This document shows, piece by piece, positions 18,562 to 28,315 of a stretch of 64,000 nt of DNA (positions within the stretch are counted from its first letter, which is position 1; every line of letters starts with the position of its first letter). Under the pieces are notes generated by a model that was given only the letters and a program-made list of their open reading frames with translations, was not told the DNA's origin and searched no databases. The position numbers were made by a program, and so were the translations under genes. This DNA is from Alphaproteobacteria bacterium (GTDB taxonomy: Bacteria > Pseudomonadota > Alphaproteobacteria > Rhodobacterales > Rhodobacteraceae). The stretch covers positions 56,274 through 120,273 of the forward strand of contig JAUIBL010000006.1 of the NCBI GenBank assembly GCA_030428355.1, read 5' to 3'.

Positions 18562-19190
18562 CCCAACATCTGACCATCGTTGACCACCCGCTTGTTCAGC
18601 ACAAGCTGAGCCTGATGCGCGAGAAAGACACCTCGACCAAGTCCTTCCGTCAATTGCTACGTGAAATCAGCCACTTGCTGGCCTACGAGGTGACGCGCAA
18701 CCTGCCGCTGACCACCAAGCGCATCGAAACCCCGCTTTGCGAAATGGACGCGCCTGTGATCGACGGCAAGAAGCTCGCGCTGATCTCGATCCTGCGGGCG
18801 GGAAACGGGTTGCTCGATGGTATCCTCGAACTGATCCCCGCCGCCCGCGTGGGTTTCGTCGGTCTCTACCGTGACGAGGAAACGCTCAAGCCGGTGCAGT
18901 ATTACTTCAAGGTCCCCGCGCAACTCGAGGATCGCATTACGATTGTCGTCGACCCGATGCTCGCCACCGGCAACAGCTCTGCCGCCGCGATTGATCTGGT
19001 CAAGGACGCGGGCGCCAGGAACATCATCTTCCTCTGCTTGCTCGCCGCGCCCGAAGGCGTCGCCCGCATGAAAGAAGCCCACCCCGATGTCCCCATCGTC
19101 ACCGCCTCACTGGATTCGCACCTCAACGAACTGGGCTACATCGTGCCGGGTCTCGGCGATGCGGGGGACCGGATGTTCGGGACGAAATAA
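18558..19190 (+). CDS. upp: Uracil phosphoribosyltransferase
   Basis: 210 residues with the PRPP-binding loop [15 protein letters not shown] and the uracil-binding C-terminal region ([17 protein letters not shown]). It turns uracil plus PRPP into UMP, completing pyrimidine salvage started by cdd. Starts by ATGA overlap with add. It is the last gene of the operon; no clear terminator is visible in the 57 bases before the next gene. Confidence 0.97.
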   Translation: MTQHLTIVDHPLVQHKLSLMREKDTSTKSFRQLLREISHLLAYEVTRNLPLTTKRIETPLCEMDAPVIDGKKLALISILRAGNGLLDGILELIPAARVGFVGLYRDEETLKPVQYYFKVPAQLEDRITIVVDPMLATGNSSAAAIDLVKDAGARNIIFLCLLAAPEGVARMKEAHPDVPIVTASLDSHLNELGYIVPGLGDAGDRMFGTK

Positions 19191-19247
19191 CCCTTTACAC
19201 CCAAGACCCTGACAGGCAGTCTTCCCGGACATCTGTGGGGACAGACT

Positions 19248-19880
19248 ATGCTTGTAAATCGTATCAAGGCGGCCTTGGCCGCACTGCTGGTATCAACCGT
19301 ATCCGTGTCAGCCCAGGGCTTGCAGGTCACGCCACCGGCCGAAGTGCCGCCTGCCAGCTATGACGCACGGCAATATGTCGACAGCCGGGGCTGTGTCTAT
19401 GTCCGTGCCGGTGTCGATGGGGCTGTCAATTGGGTGCCGCGTGTCGGCCGCGACCGGCAGCCGATCTGCGGCCAGACGCCAAGCCTTGTGCGCCCCGCGC
19501 CGGTTGTCGTGGCCGAGGCGGCCCCGGTCATCATCACCCCGCAGCGCATCATCACCCAGCAGCGGGTGGTTCCGATGGTCCCCAACCGTACGGTTCACGC
19601 GCAGAAATACAGCCAGCCGCAGCACCGCGTCTATGAGGAACGGATCGTGCCCAAACATGTCTATGACGCGCAGGGCACGACGCTGCCCAAGACGCCAAAG
19701 GGCTTCAGACCCGCCTGGGAAGACGACCGCCTCAACCCGCATCGCGCGCACATGACCCGGCAGGGCTATCGCGCCACCCAGCAAGTCCTCAGCAACACGG
19801 TCCCGCGCGAATTGCTGACCGAACCGCAACGCATCAAGGAACCGGTGATCGTGGGGCGCGGCAAGGGCCTTGGCCACTGA
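19248..19880 (+). CDS. Exported protein of unknown function (Roseobacter-conserved type)
   Basis: 210 residues with a signal peptide cut near residue 22 (VSVSAQG). The mature N-terminus has a [14 protein letters not shown] segment and, later, [18 protein letters not shown], giving a possible Cys pair. The second half is a low-complexity stretch rich in Pro, Gln, Arg and Val. Similar N-terminal segments occur in roseobacter proteins annotated as SPOR-type cell-wall proteins, but no full SPOR domain is evident. The final codons nearly touch the convergent gene at 19881. Function unknown. Confidence 0.65.
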   Translation: MLVNRIKAALAALLVSTVSVSAQGLQVTPPAEVPPASYDARQYVDSRGCVYVRAGVDGAVNWVPRVGRDRQPICGQTPSLVRPAPVVVAEAAPVIITPQRIITQQRVVPMVPNRTVHAQKYSQPQHRVYEERIVPKHVYDAQGTTLPKTPKGFRPAWEDDRLNPHRAHMTRQGYRATQQVLSNTVPRELLTEPQRIKEPVIVGRGKGLGH

Positions 19881-20906
19881 TCATTCGCCGCAGATGCCCT
19901 GCAGGCGCAGCCAGTCGGCATCGCTCAGAACCGGGCGGATCTCCTTGCCCGCCATCGGGTCCGCCTCGATCAGGGGAAGGGTGCTTTCCCCCGTGATGTC
20001 AACGGCATAGGCATAGGGCGTGGTGCGCAGGTTTGCCATTTCGAAGCCCGCGATGATCACGTCGTTGGACAAGGTGATGGGCGTCTGCGCCAGAAGATAC
20101 TCGCTGTATCGGTCCAGATCGGCATCCGCCATCTCGCCCGTCGTCAAAAGCCGCAGGCTGGACCAGAGACCCGTCTCGATCAGCATCTCCTCAAGCGGAT
20201 CCTGCGTCAGTGCCCGCAGCCGTTCGGTCAGCACATAGCCCGCCGTCACATCCGGCTCTTCCGGATCTTCGATCAGCGACCGATTGAGCAGGATGCGCCC
20301 GCCCGGCAGATGCGCGGTTTCCACCACGCCCCCCGGCAGCACCACAAGGGCACCGCGCTGCGCAGGGCCCAAGACGCGCGAGGCCAGACGCCGCAGCGGC
20401 TCTCGGGCGTCGCGGGTCATGCAGGCCTGCCCGGAAATCCGCATAATCCGCGCCAGAAGCGCGTCCCCGATCTCGACGCGTTTGACGGCTGGTACAACCT
20501 GCACCGTGTGTCGCAAAAGCGCATCGGGCAGCCAGAAGACAATCCCGCCGATCACAGAGGCCGCGATCAGCCCGGTGATCCAGAAGCGCAGCTTGCCGGG
20601 TTTCGGGCGTGTCCTGTCGATGGCCGAGCGGATGCGCTCGATCGCCTCGATCATCTGCGCGCTCTCTTCCCCGAATTCGAGCGTTTCGCCCGGATCTCCG
20701 TCAGGATGATAGATCGCCGGCATCTGACCCTTGTTCGCGCGCGCCACAGCCGCAACCGACCAATGCGCCAGCACGTTTTCCCGCAGATCAAGGATCGTCA
20801 GCGAGGCATCGCCCAAGGACACGATCACGTCCTTGCGCTGGTCGGCGGGTGTTGCGCGCCAGACAGCTTCGGCCTCCAGCCGTTGAAATTCCTTCAGCGC
20901 GGTCAT
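19881..20906 (-). CDS. Uncharacterised membrane-anchored protein
   Basis: 341 residues. A soluble N-terminal part (about residues 1-105) contains a beta-rich stretch with DVIVSLGDASLTILDL. One membrane helix follows (FWITGLIAASVIGGIVFWLP, about 108-127). The long C-terminal part lies on the other side and contains one Cys (QACMTRD) plus VVLPGGVVETAHLPGGRILLN. That last segment resembles the core of M48-type peptidases without a visible HExxH. I cannot assign a function. Convergent with the exported protein gene. Confidence 0.65.
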   Translation of the reverse strand: MTALKEFQRLEAEAVWRATPADQRKDVIVSLGDASLTILDLRENVLAHWSVAAVARANKGQMPAIYHPDGDPGETLEFGEESAQMIEAIERIRSAIDRTRPKPGKLRFWITGLIAASVIGGIVFWLPDALLRHTVQVVPAVKRVEIGDALLARIMRISGQACMTRDAREPLRRLASRVLGPAQRGALVVLPGGVVETAHLPGGRILLNRSLIEDPEEPDVTAGYVLTERLRALTQDPLEEMLIETGLWSSLRLLTTGEMADADLDRYSEYLLAQTPITLSNDVIIAGFEMANLRTTPYAYAVDITGESTLPLIEADPMAGKEIRPVLSDADWLRLQGICGE

Positions 20907-20977
20907 GCGGGCTGCTCTGCCTCATTGATTGCAGGCTAGGGTACACCCGCAACACCGTTCGCGCAATGCGGCAGACC

Positions 20978-22606
20978 CTAAAGAGACTTCGCGCGTTCCC
21001 TAAGCTGGAATTTCTGGATTTTCCCGGTCGAGGTTTTCGGCAATTCCTCGAACACCACCTTCTTGGGCGTCTTGAACCCCGCAAGCCGCGACCGGGCAAA
21101 GGCGATCAGTTCGTCCTCGGTGGCGCTGTGGTTGCCCTTCAGCTCGACAAAGGCGCAGGGCACCTCGCCCCATTTCTCATCCGGCTTGGCGACCACGGCA
21201 CAAAGCAGCACCGCGTCATGCGCCATCAGGCAGCCTTCGACCTCGACCGAAGAGATGTTCTCGCCGCCCGAAATGATGATGTCTTTCGCCCGGTCCGCGA
21301 TCTGGCAGTAATTGTCCGGGTGCATCACCGCGATGTCGCCGGAGTGGAAATGCCCGCCTTCGAACGCCTCGTCCGTGGCCTTGGGGTTCTTGAGGTATCC
21401 CTTCATCACCGCATTGCCGCGAATGACGATCTCGCCCTGCGTCTTGCCATCGCGCGGCACGGGGTGGCCGTCCTCGCCGATCACGTCGATCTTTTCCATC
21501 ATCGGGAAGGCTACGCCTTGGCGGGCCTTGATGGCTGACTTGGCGTCCTGTTCCAGACCGTCCCACGCGTCGCCGTTCCAGACGCATTCGGTGACATGGC
21601 CGTAGGTTTCGGTCAGGCCGTAAACCTGCATCACGTGAAAGCCCAGATCGCCGATCTTGGCCAGCGTGGCCGGGGCAGGGGGGGCGCCTGCGGTATAAAC
21701 TTTTACCAGATGGTCAAATTCACGCCGCTCGCTCGGGTCCGAGTTGACGATCATGTTCAGAACGATGGGCGCACCGCCGAAATGGGTCACGCCCTCGTCG
21801 GCAATCGCGTTGTAAATCGCCTTGGCGCTGATGTCGCGGCAGCACACAACCGTGCCACCCAGCAAGGGCATCATCCAGGTGTGATTCCAGCCGTTGCAGT
21901 GGAACAGCGGCACAATGGTCAGGTACTTGGGCCGCAGCGCCATTTCCCAGCTCACTGCCGTGCCCATCGTCATCAGATACGCCCCACGATGATGGTAGAC
22001 GACCCCCTTGGGTCGCCCGGTCGTGCCGGAGGTGTAGTTGAGCGCGAGGCTTTCCCATTCGTCCTCGGGCATGATCCACTGAAAATCCGGATTGGCCCGC
22101 GCAAGAACGTCCTCATATTCGGGATAGGTGCTGTGAGGCATCACGCCCTCATGCGGATCGGCCACTTCGATCACCTTGGGGGCGGGGCCATCCATCAGGT
22201 CCATCGCCTGCGCCAGCACCGACATGAACTGCGGATCGCACAACACCACCTTCGCCTCGCCGTGGTCGAGGATATAGGCGATGGTGTCCACATCCAGACG
22301 GGTGTTGATCGTGTTCAGAACAGCACCGCAGGCCGGCACGCCAAAATGCGCTTCGGCCTGTGCAGGGATGTTGGGCAGGATCGTCGCCACCACATCACCG
22401 GGCTGCACGCCCATCGCAGACAGGGCCGAGGCCAGCCGCGTCACCCGGTCATGATACTCGCGGTAGGTCTTGCGATGGGGGCCATGCACAACGGCGATTG
22501 TGTCGGGAAACACCTCGGCCGCGCGCTGAAGATGCGACAGCGGCGTAAGCGGCACGAAATTCGCCGCGCGCTTGTCCAATCCGGTTTCATCCCGCATCCA
22601 ACCCAT
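20978..22606 (-). CDS. Acyl-CoA ligase (AMP-binding enzyme)
   Basis: 542 residues from ATG 22606. Adenylate-forming motifs are NYTSGTTGRPKGVVYHHRG, YGLTET, the HSGDIAV segment and the C-terminal Lys motif TSTGKIQK. It activates a carboxylic acid with ATP and joins it to CoA; the group includes medium-chain fatty acyl-CoA synthetases of the AlkK type. The substrate cannot be read. It sits near the acyl-CoA degradation block, which makes fatty or branched acids likely. Divergent from the sulfotransferase gene. Confidence 0.9.
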   Translation of the reverse strand: MGWMRDETGLDKRAANFVPLTPLSHLQRAAEVFPDTIAVVHGPHRKTYREYHDRVTRLASALSAMGVQPGDVVATILPNIPAQAEAHFGVPACGAVLNTINTRLDVDTIAYILDHGEAKVVLCDPQFMSVLAQAMDLMDGPAPKVIEVADPHEGVMPHSTYPEYEDVLARANPDFQWIMPEDEWESLALNYTSGTTGRPKGVVYHHRGAYLMTMGTAVSWEMALRPKYLTIVPLFHCNGWNHTWMMPLLGGTVVCCRDISAKAIYNAIADEGVTHFGGAPIVLNMIVNSDPSERREFDHLVKVYTAGAPPAPATLAKIGDLGFHVMQVYGLTETYGHVTECVWNGDAWDGLEQDAKSAIKARQGVAFPMMEKIDVIGEDGHPVPRDGKTQGEIVIRGNAVMKGYLKNPKATDEAFEGGHFHSGDIAVMHPDNYCQIADRAKDIIISGGENISSVEVEGCLMAHDAVLLCAVVAKPDEKWGEVPCAFVELKGNHSATEDELIAFARSRLAGFKTPKKVVFEELPKTSTGKIQKFQLRERAKSL

Positions 22607-22713
22607 CACCTGTCCTCCCCTGCGACATTCTGTACGGGGTGACATAGCGCAGGGATCGAAGATGGGAAAAGCCCAAACTTGCGGGATCTGCCGCAAACTG
22701 GCACCTCTGGCGC

Positions 22714-23364
22714 ATGATTGTTTCGCCCGCCCGGAAATTCATCTTTGTCCACATCCCCAAGACGGGGGGCACCTCGCTGGCCCTCGCGCTGGAAGCGCGC
22801 GCGCATAGGGACGACATCCTGATCGGCGACACCCCCAAGGCGATCAAGCGCAAGGGGCGGATCAGGACGCTGAACGCGAAAGGGCGACTGTGGAAACACA
22901 GCACCTTGGCCGATCTCGACGGGGCGCTGTCGCCGTCCGATCTCGACGGGATGTTCATCTTCACATTGGTGCGCAACCCGTGGGACCGGATGGTCAGCTA
23001 TTACCACTGGCTCCGGCAGCAGGGGTTCGATCATCCGGCGGTCAGGCTGGCCAAGGCCACCGGGTTTGCCGATTTCGTCCTGCACCCCGACACCGACGCC
23101 AGCCTGCGCGCCTTTCCTGCGGCGCGATATGTCACCGATGCAACCGGGATCGAGCGCGCCTCGGCCTATGTTCGGTTGGAGCATCTGGCCGAAGATCTCG
23201 CCCCGGTGGAGGCGCATCTGGGGTTCCGGTTGGATGTCCCGCATGCCAACGCGTCGGACCGGCCCAAAGACTATCGCAGTGCCTATTCAGACCAGACCGC
23301 TGCCGCCGTGGCCACGATGTGCGCCGAGGACATCGCGCGGTTCGGGTATCGCTTTGATGCCTGA
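22714..23364 (+). CDS. Sulfotransferase-family protein
   Basis: 216 residues with the two PAPS-binding elements of sulfotransferases: HIPKTGGTSL (5'-phosphosulfate loop, residues ~13-22) and LVRNPWDRMVSYYHW (3'-phosphate loop, about 88-102). This is the family-2 domain that in roseobacters often acts on cell-surface carbohydrates or lipids. The acceptor is unknown. It is divergent from the acyl-CoA ligase gene. Confidence 0.88.
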   Translation: MIVSPARKFIFVHIPKTGGTSLALALEARAHRDDILIGDTPKAIKRKGRIRTLNAKGRLWKHSTLADLDGALSPSDLDGMFIFTLVRNPWDRMVSYYHWLRQQGFDHPAVRLAKATGFADFVLHPDTDASLRAFPAARYVTDATGIERASAYVRLEHLAEDLAPVEAHLGFRLDVPHANASDRPKDYRSAYSDQTAAAVATMCAEDIARFGYRFDA

Positions 23365-23535
23365 ATATTGTGCGGCTTGCCCTGATTTGCGCAAAACGCA
23401 GGCGCTCGAAGTGGAAAATGCTGCGACGCAGCATTGCCGTTCACCCAAACACAAGGATTTCGCGTTAGCCTGACATCACCGCCCGTCAGAGGTGGACATC
23501 GCCAATGGGAGGACACTTGAAAAAGGAGTTTTCCC

Positions 23536-23730
23536 ATGTGTCTGACTGCCGAAGCCTTTGCCCTGTTCCTCAACATGATCATGGTGCCCGACATCACCTC
23601 GGAACCCGGTCGCATCATTGTCCATGCCGAAACCCGTGATGCGCATTGGGTCGCGGTCGAAGACGAGTGGTGCACCATGGCCCCCCAGATCGACCGGATG
23701 GAGCGGTTCGCGGCCCTGCGGACGGAGTAA
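23536..23730 (+). CDS. Small protein of unknown function, 64 residues
   Basis: A short ORF with a convincing ribosome site (AAAAAGGAG 7 bases before ATG) and in-phase codon use typical of the neighbours. Composition is mixed and soluble, with two Cys (MCLT, EWCTM) and a DITSEPGRIIV segment. It ends just before a hairpin terminator. No family recognised. Confidence 0.55.
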   Translation: MCLTAEAFALFLNMIMVPDITSEPGRIIVHAETRDAHWVAVEDEWCTMAPQIDRMERFAALRTE

Positions 23731-23743
23731 GTCCAAACGCGAA

Positions 23744-23810
23744 AAGCCGGGCAATCGCCCGGCTTCCGCAAGATCAAAATGCTGTGGTGGTGGCCGGGCA
23801 AGTGCCCGGC
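23744..23810. terminator. Two GC-rich hairpins between convergent genes
   Basis: AAGCCGGGC-AATC-GCCCGGCTT (23744-23765) and GCCGGGCA-AG-TGCCCGGC (23793-23810) stand between the small ORF stop and the FadJ-type gene stop. Both share a GCCGGGC arm, like duplicate terminators. They probably serve both strands. Confidence 0.65.
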
Positions 23811-23817
23811 ACCGACG

Positions 23818-26004
23818 TCACGCCGCCGATTTCTCGGGTGCAAACCGCCCGTAAAAGCTCTGACCCTTCGCCGCCATCTCGCGCAGGAGCGCAGGGCAGG
23901 CGAACCGGTCGCCGAACGCCTCGACCAGTTGGTCACAGCGTTCCGCCGCGTATTCCGACCCCAGCATATCGAGCCAGGACAGCGGGCCACCGGACCACGG
24001 CGCAAAGCCCCAGCCCAGGATCGCGCCCACGTCGCCTTCGCGGATGTCCATCAGAACGCCATCCTCCAGCGCGCGCACCGCTTCGAGCGACTGCACGAAC
24101 AGCAACCGGTGCTGTACGTCGATCAGATCGGGCTGATCCTCGGCCTGCGGATACTGCGCGGCCACTGCCGATGACAGACCCTGCCGCTTGCCCGCGTCGT
24201 CATAGTCATAGAACCCGGCCTTCGCCTTGCGACCCAGACGCCCTTGTTCTTCCATCCAGAAGATCACCTCGTCCACCGCGCCATCGGGATAGGCATCGCC
24301 CATCGCCGTACGGGTCGCGCGGGCGATCTTGGCCCCCAGATCAATCGAGGTCTCATCGACCAGTTGCAGCGGACCCAGCGGCATACCAACCATCTTGGCG
24401 GCGTTTTCGATCAGGGCAGGGGCGACGCCCTCCTTCACCATCCGGATGCCTTCGTTGATATACGGAATGATGCAGCGATTGGCATAGAAGAACCGCGCGT
24501 CGTTCACCACGATCGGCGTCTTGCGGATCTGCCGCACGAAATCCAGCGCCTTGGCCACCGCGCGATCGCCGGTTTCCTTGCCCTTGATGATCTCGACCAG
24601 CATCATCTTCTCGACCGGCGAGAAGAAATGAATGCCGATGAACTGCTCGGGCCGCTTGCTGGCCTTCGCCAGATCGCTGATCGGCAGGGTCGAGGTGTTG
24701 GTGGCAAAGATGCAGTCCTCACCAATCACCGCCTCGACCTGCGCCGTCACTTCGGCCTTGATCTTGGGGTCTTCGAACACCGCTTCGACGATGAGGTCAC
24801 ACCCCGCCAGATCGGCGTAATTCGTGGTCGCCGTGATCCGCTCCAGCATCGCATCGGCCTTGTCCTGCGTGATCTTCCTGCGCGACACGCCCTTGGCCGC
24901 GTAATCGGCGGAATAGGCTTTGCCCTTGTCCGCCGCCGCCTGATCGCGGTCGAGCAGCACCACGTCAATGCCTGCCTGCGCCGACACCAGCGCGATGCCG
25001 GCCCCCATCATGCCCGCGCCCAGAACGCCAACCTTCCTGACGCGCTGATCGTCGACGTCTGCCGGACGCACGGCCCCCTTTTCCAGCGCGCCCTTGTTGA
25101 TAAACAGCGACCGGATCATCGCGGAAGAGGACGGGTTCATGATCACGGATGTGAACCAGCGCGCCTCGATCTTGAGCGCGGTGTCGAAATCGACCATCGC
25201 GCCTTCATAGACCGCCGACAAGAGCGCCTTGGCCGCCGGGTAAACGCCTTTGGTCTTGCCGTTGACCATCGCGGATGCGCCAACAAAGGTCATGAAGCCC
25301 GCCGGGTGATAGGGCGCGCCACCGGGCATCTTGTAGCCCTTGGCGTCCCACGGTTTCACCAGATCGGCGTCTTTGGCCGACAGAACCCAGTCGCGGGCCG
25401 CCGCCATCGGATCTTCGGCAACCTCATCAATCAGGCCTGCGGCCTTGGCTTTCTTCGGATCGGAAAGCTTGCCCTCCAGAAGGAAGGGCGAGGCCGCCAT
25501 CGCCCCCATCTTGCGCGCCACACGGGTCGTGCCGCCAGCACCGGGGAAGATGCCGACAAGAATCTCGGGCAGGCCGATCTTGGCCTTCGGGTTGTCGGCG
25601 GCAAACACCTTGTGACACGCCAGCGGGATTTCCAGCCCGATGCCCAGAGCCGTACCCGGCAGCACCGCCGCCACGGGTTTCCCGCCCTTGTTGGTCTTGG
25701 GATCCATGCCCGCACGTTCGATCTTGCGCAGCACGCCGTGCATTTTCATGATCCCGTCGAACACCGCCTCGGCACCGGCCTCTTTCAGCGTGGCCAATAC
25801 GTTGAGGTCCATGCCTGCCGCGAAATCGGCCTTGCCGGAAGTGATGATGATGCCCTTCACGGCCTCATCCTCCAACGCGCCATCCACGAGATCGCTCAGC
25901 GTCTGCAGTCCTTCGAAGCTCAGTACGTTCATCGACTTTCCTGGGACGTCCCAGGTGATCGTGGCGATGCCGTCGGCGTCTTTGCTCAGTGTGAAATCCG
26001 TCAT
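23818..26004 (-). CDS. Multifunctional enoyl-CoA hydratase / 3-hydroxyacyl-CoA dehydrogenase (FadJ/FadB type)
   Basis: 728 residues. The N-terminal ~190 residues form a crotonase domain (FAAGMDLNVLATL, GTALGIGLEIPLACH, GLPEILVGIFPGAGGTTR). From about 320 there is a 3-hydroxyacyl-CoA dehydrogenase with the NAD loop VGVLGAGMMGAGIA and the HFFSPVEKMMLVEI motif. It catalyses steps 2 and 3 of beta-oxidation. It is the last gene of the minus-strand block running from the thiolase through two NTF2-like genes. Confidence 0.95.
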   Translation of the reverse strand: MTDFTLSKDADGIATITWDVPGKSMNVLSFEGLQTLSDLVDGALEDEAVKGIIITSGKADFAAGMDLNVLATLKEAGAEAVFDGIMKMHGVLRKIERAGMDPKTNKGGKPVAAVLPGTALGIGLEIPLACHKVFAADNPKAKIGLPEILVGIFPGAGGTTRVARKMGAMAASPFLLEGKLSDPKKAKAAGLIDEVAEDPMAAARDWVLSAKDADLVKPWDAKGYKMPGGAPYHPAGFMTFVGASAMVNGKTKGVYPAAKALLSAVYEGAMVDFDTALKIEARWFTSVIMNPSSSAMIRSLFINKGALEKGAVRPADVDDQRVRKVGVLGAGMMGAGIALVSAQAGIDVVLLDRDQAAADKGKAYSADYAAKGVSRRKITQDKADAMLERITATTNYADLAGCDLIVEAVFEDPKIKAEVTAQVEAVIGEDCIFATNTSTLPISDLAKASKRPEQFIGIHFFSPVEKMMLVEIIKGKETGDRAVAKALDFVRQIRKTPIVVNDARFFYANRCIIPYINEGIRMVKEGVAPALIENAAKMVGMPLGPLQLVDETSIDLGAKIARATRTAMGDAYPDGAVDEVIFWMEEQGRLGRKAKAGFYDYDDAGKRQGLSSAVAAQYPQAEDQPDLIDVQHRLLFVQSLEAVRALEDGVLMDIREGDVGAILGWGFAPWSGGPLSWLDMLGSEYAAERCDQLVEAFGDRFACPALLREMAAKGQSFYGRFAPEKSAA

Positions 26005-26043
26005 TTTGTCTGTTCCCTTCCTCGGGTTGATCCTGGCGTCGCG

Positions 26044-26523
26044 TCAGCGACGAAGTTTGTTGAGCATCCGGCGGGCTTCTGCCTGCGCCGCTGCAATATC
26101 GGGGCTGAGGATCTGGAGCTTGGTATTGTCCATGATCGCCTGCAGCCAAATGCCTTTCCATTGGCCGTCGATGCGCATCAGCACCATGTGATTGAGATAT
26201 TCGGGAACCGCTACGCCCTGTTTCCCGGTCGTTTCCGTCTTGTGACGACCGGCAATCATGTCATCGCGCCCCACCACAAACGCCGCATCGAGGCAGGTCC
26301 GCACATAGGTCTCGACCCCGCGGTCCAGAAGCTGGTTGCGAAAATCCGACATCACGAGGTCCAGTTCCTCGGGCGAGGACATCACGATCTCGGTGTCGTT
26401 GGTCGACATCATGTTCGGCACGGCGATATGGCGCATCATCAACTGCAAGTCACCCTCCATCAGCGCCCTTGAGACCACATTGAGGTTCTCCTGGTAAATC
26501 CGGACAGCTTCCGATTGTGTCAT
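26044..26523 (-). CDS. NTF2/SnoaL-like small protein in the beta-oxidation block
   Basis: 159 residues from ATG 26523, the second codon of the frame. Predicted alpha+beta barrel content with few Cys/His. It contains MRHIAVPNMMSTNDTEIVMSS and a Lys/Arg-rich helical C-terminus. The length and pattern suit the SnoaL/NTF2 fold used as a small-molecule binding scaffold. It shares its general design with the next upstream gene. It is 39 bases from the FadJ start, so probably one mRNA. Function unknown. Confidence 0.6.
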   Translation of the reverse strand: MTQSEAVRIYQENLNVVSRALMEGDLQLMMRHIAVPNMMSTNDTEIVMSSPEELDLVMSDFRNQLLDRGVETYVRTCLDAAFVVGRDDMIAGRHKTETTGKQGVAVPEYLNHMVLMRIDGQWKGIWLQAIMDNTKLQILSPDIAAAQAEARRMLNKLRR

Positions 26524-26586
26524 CACGCGCTCTCCTTTCCTGCAGGACGGAATGTGACGAACAGTTTGCCATGAAACGGCGCAAAA

Positions 26587-27087
26587 TCAGACAGATTGAT
26601 CGTCATCCTGCCCTCTTCTGGATCGAACCTGCCGTTCGGACGGAAACGCATCCGGCATCAACGCTTCGGGCAATCCTCTGGTGCCCAGCGGAACGCAGTA
26701 ATTCGCGGTGGCAATCCGCCACTCCGGCCCGCAGCGCAGCAGGGTCGACTGCACGGCAAAGGGCTCTGCCACCCGCGTGCCCCCCGAAAAGATGTGCGAT
26801 TCCGCCGTTGCCAGTATCTTGAACGGCGTGACGAATTCCGCCGACACAAGCGGTCTCACGATGTCGTCCACCTCCAGTTGCCGGAACTGCACTTTCATCC
26901 TTTCGAACAGCTCCCGCAAGTCTGCCTCGGTTTTCAGCACGGCCCAACCGTGCTGGGTGATATGTTCGTGCGGCAGCATGAAGGCGCTTTCGAAAAGCGC
27001 GAAATCGTCTTCGAAATAGGCACGCTTCGTCTTGTTCAAAAGCGCGTAGCCGATCTCGTAAGCCGTTTCATGCCCACCGCGTGACAT
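26587..27087 (-). CDS. Second NTF2/SnoaL-like small protein in the beta-oxidation block
   Basis: 166 residues, starting MSRGGHETAYEIGYALLNKT, with a Phe/Tyr-rich first helix (FEDDFALFESAFMLPHEH) and beta strands later (RIATANYCVPLG). Like the gene at 26044 it reads as a cone-shaped barrel protein. It follows the thiolase gene by only 3 bases, so it is certainly in that operon. Function unknown; a regulator or substrate-binding helper of acyl-CoA metabolism is possible. Confidence 0.6.
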   Translation of the reverse strand: MSRGGHETAYEIGYALLNKTKRAYFEDDFALFESAFMLPHEHITQHGWAVLKTEADLRELFERMKVQFRQLEVDDIVRPLVSAEFVTPFKILATAESHIFSGGTRVAEPFAVQSTLLRCGPEWRIATANYCVPLGTRGLPEALMPDAFPSERQVRSRRGQDDDQSV

Positions 27088-27090
27088 GGC

Positions 27091-28302
27091 TCAGACGCGC
27101 TCGATGATCGTGGCCGCCCCCATCCCGCTTGCGATGCAAAGCGTGGCAAGCCCCGTGCCTTTGCCGGTGCGCTCGAGCTCATCGAGCAGCGTGCCGATGA
27201 TGATCGCGCCCGTGGCACCCAGCGGGTGACCCATGGCGATAGAGCCGCCGTTCACGTTCACGACGCTGTCATCCACATCGAAGGCCTGCATGAAGCGCAG
27301 CACCACCGAAGCGAAGGCTTCGTTCACCTCGAAAAGGTCGATGTCCTTGATGGACATGCCACTATCCGCAAGAATCTTCTCGGTCACAGGCACCGGCCCG
27401 GTGAGCATTATGGTCGGATCGGTCCCGATCTTGGCCGTCGCCTTGATCCGGGCGCGGGGCTTCAGACCCCATTTCTCGCCGAATGCCTTGTTGCCGATCA
27501 GCACACCTGCCGCGCCATCAACGATACCCGACGAGTTGCCCGCATGGTGGATGTGGTTGATCCGCTCCAGGTGCGGGTACTTCATCAGCGCAATCGCATC
27601 GAAGCCCGGCATGACCTCGCCCATCTGCTGGAAGGACGGGTTTAGCGCACCAAGGCTCTGCATGTCGGTGCCGGGGCGCATGTATTCGTCATGGTCGAGG
27701 ATCGGCAGACCGTTCTGGTCGCGCACGGTGATCACCGATTTGGCAAACCGGTTATCATCCCACGCCGCCTTCGCACGCCGCTGGCTTTCCACCGCCAGAC
27801 TGTCGGCATCATCGCGGGAAAACCCGTATTCGGTGGCGATGATGTCGGCGGAAATGCCCTGCGGCACGAAATAGGTCTCCATCGCGACCGACGGGTCCAC
27901 GGCAATCGCCGCCCCATCGCTGCCCATGGCAACGCGCCCCATCATCTCGACACCACCGGCGATATAGGCGTCGCCTGCGCCGCCCCTGACCTGGTTGGCC
28001 GCCAGGTTGACCGCTTCCATGCCGGAGGCACAGAACCGGTTGATCGCCAGACCCGGGATCGACTGATCCAGCCCCGACGCCAAAACGGCCGTCCGCGCAA
28101 GGCAGCCGCCCTGTTCGCCCACCTGGGTGACGTTGCCCCAGATCACGTCTTCCACCGCGTGGCCGTCAAGCCCGTTGCGATCCTTCACTGCGTCCAGCAC
28201 CTGCGCGCTCAGGCGCACGCTTGTCACCTCGTGCAGGCTGCCGTCTTTGCGGCCCTTGCCACGCGGCGTGCGCACGGCGTCATAGATATAGGCTTCAGTC
28301 AT
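27091..28302 (-). CDS. Acetyl-CoA C-acyltransferase (thiolase)
   Basis: 403 residues. Thiolase signature residues are the nucleophile Cys in RFCASGMEAVN, the active-site His in GGSIAMGHPLGATGA and the second Cys in CIASGMGAA near the C-terminus. It cleaves 3-ketoacyl-CoA to acetyl-CoA and a shorter acyl-CoA, the last step of beta-oxidation. With the FadJ-type enzyme it makes a FadAB-like pair split by two small genes. Confidence 0.95.
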   Translation of the reverse strand: MTEAYIYDAVRTPRGKGRKDGSLHEVTSVRLSAQVLDAVKDRNGLDGHAVEDVIWGNVTQVGEQGGCLARTAVLASGLDQSIPGLAINRFCASGMEAVNLAANQVRGGAGDAYIAGGVEMMGRVAMGSDGAAIAVDPSVAMETYFVPQGISADIIATEYGFSRDDADSLAVESQRRAKAAWDDNRFAKSVITVRDQNGLPILDHDEYMRPGTDMQSLGALNPSFQQMGEVMPGFDAIALMKYPHLERINHIHHAGNSSGIVDGAAGVLIGNKAFGEKWGLKPRARIKATAKIGTDPTIMLTGPVPVTEKILADSGMSIKDIDLFEVNEAFASVVLRFMQAFDVDDSVVNVNGGSIAMGHPLGATGAIIIGTLLDELERTGKGTGLATLCIASGMGAATIIERV

Positions 28303-28315
28303 TCTGCTCTCCGTC

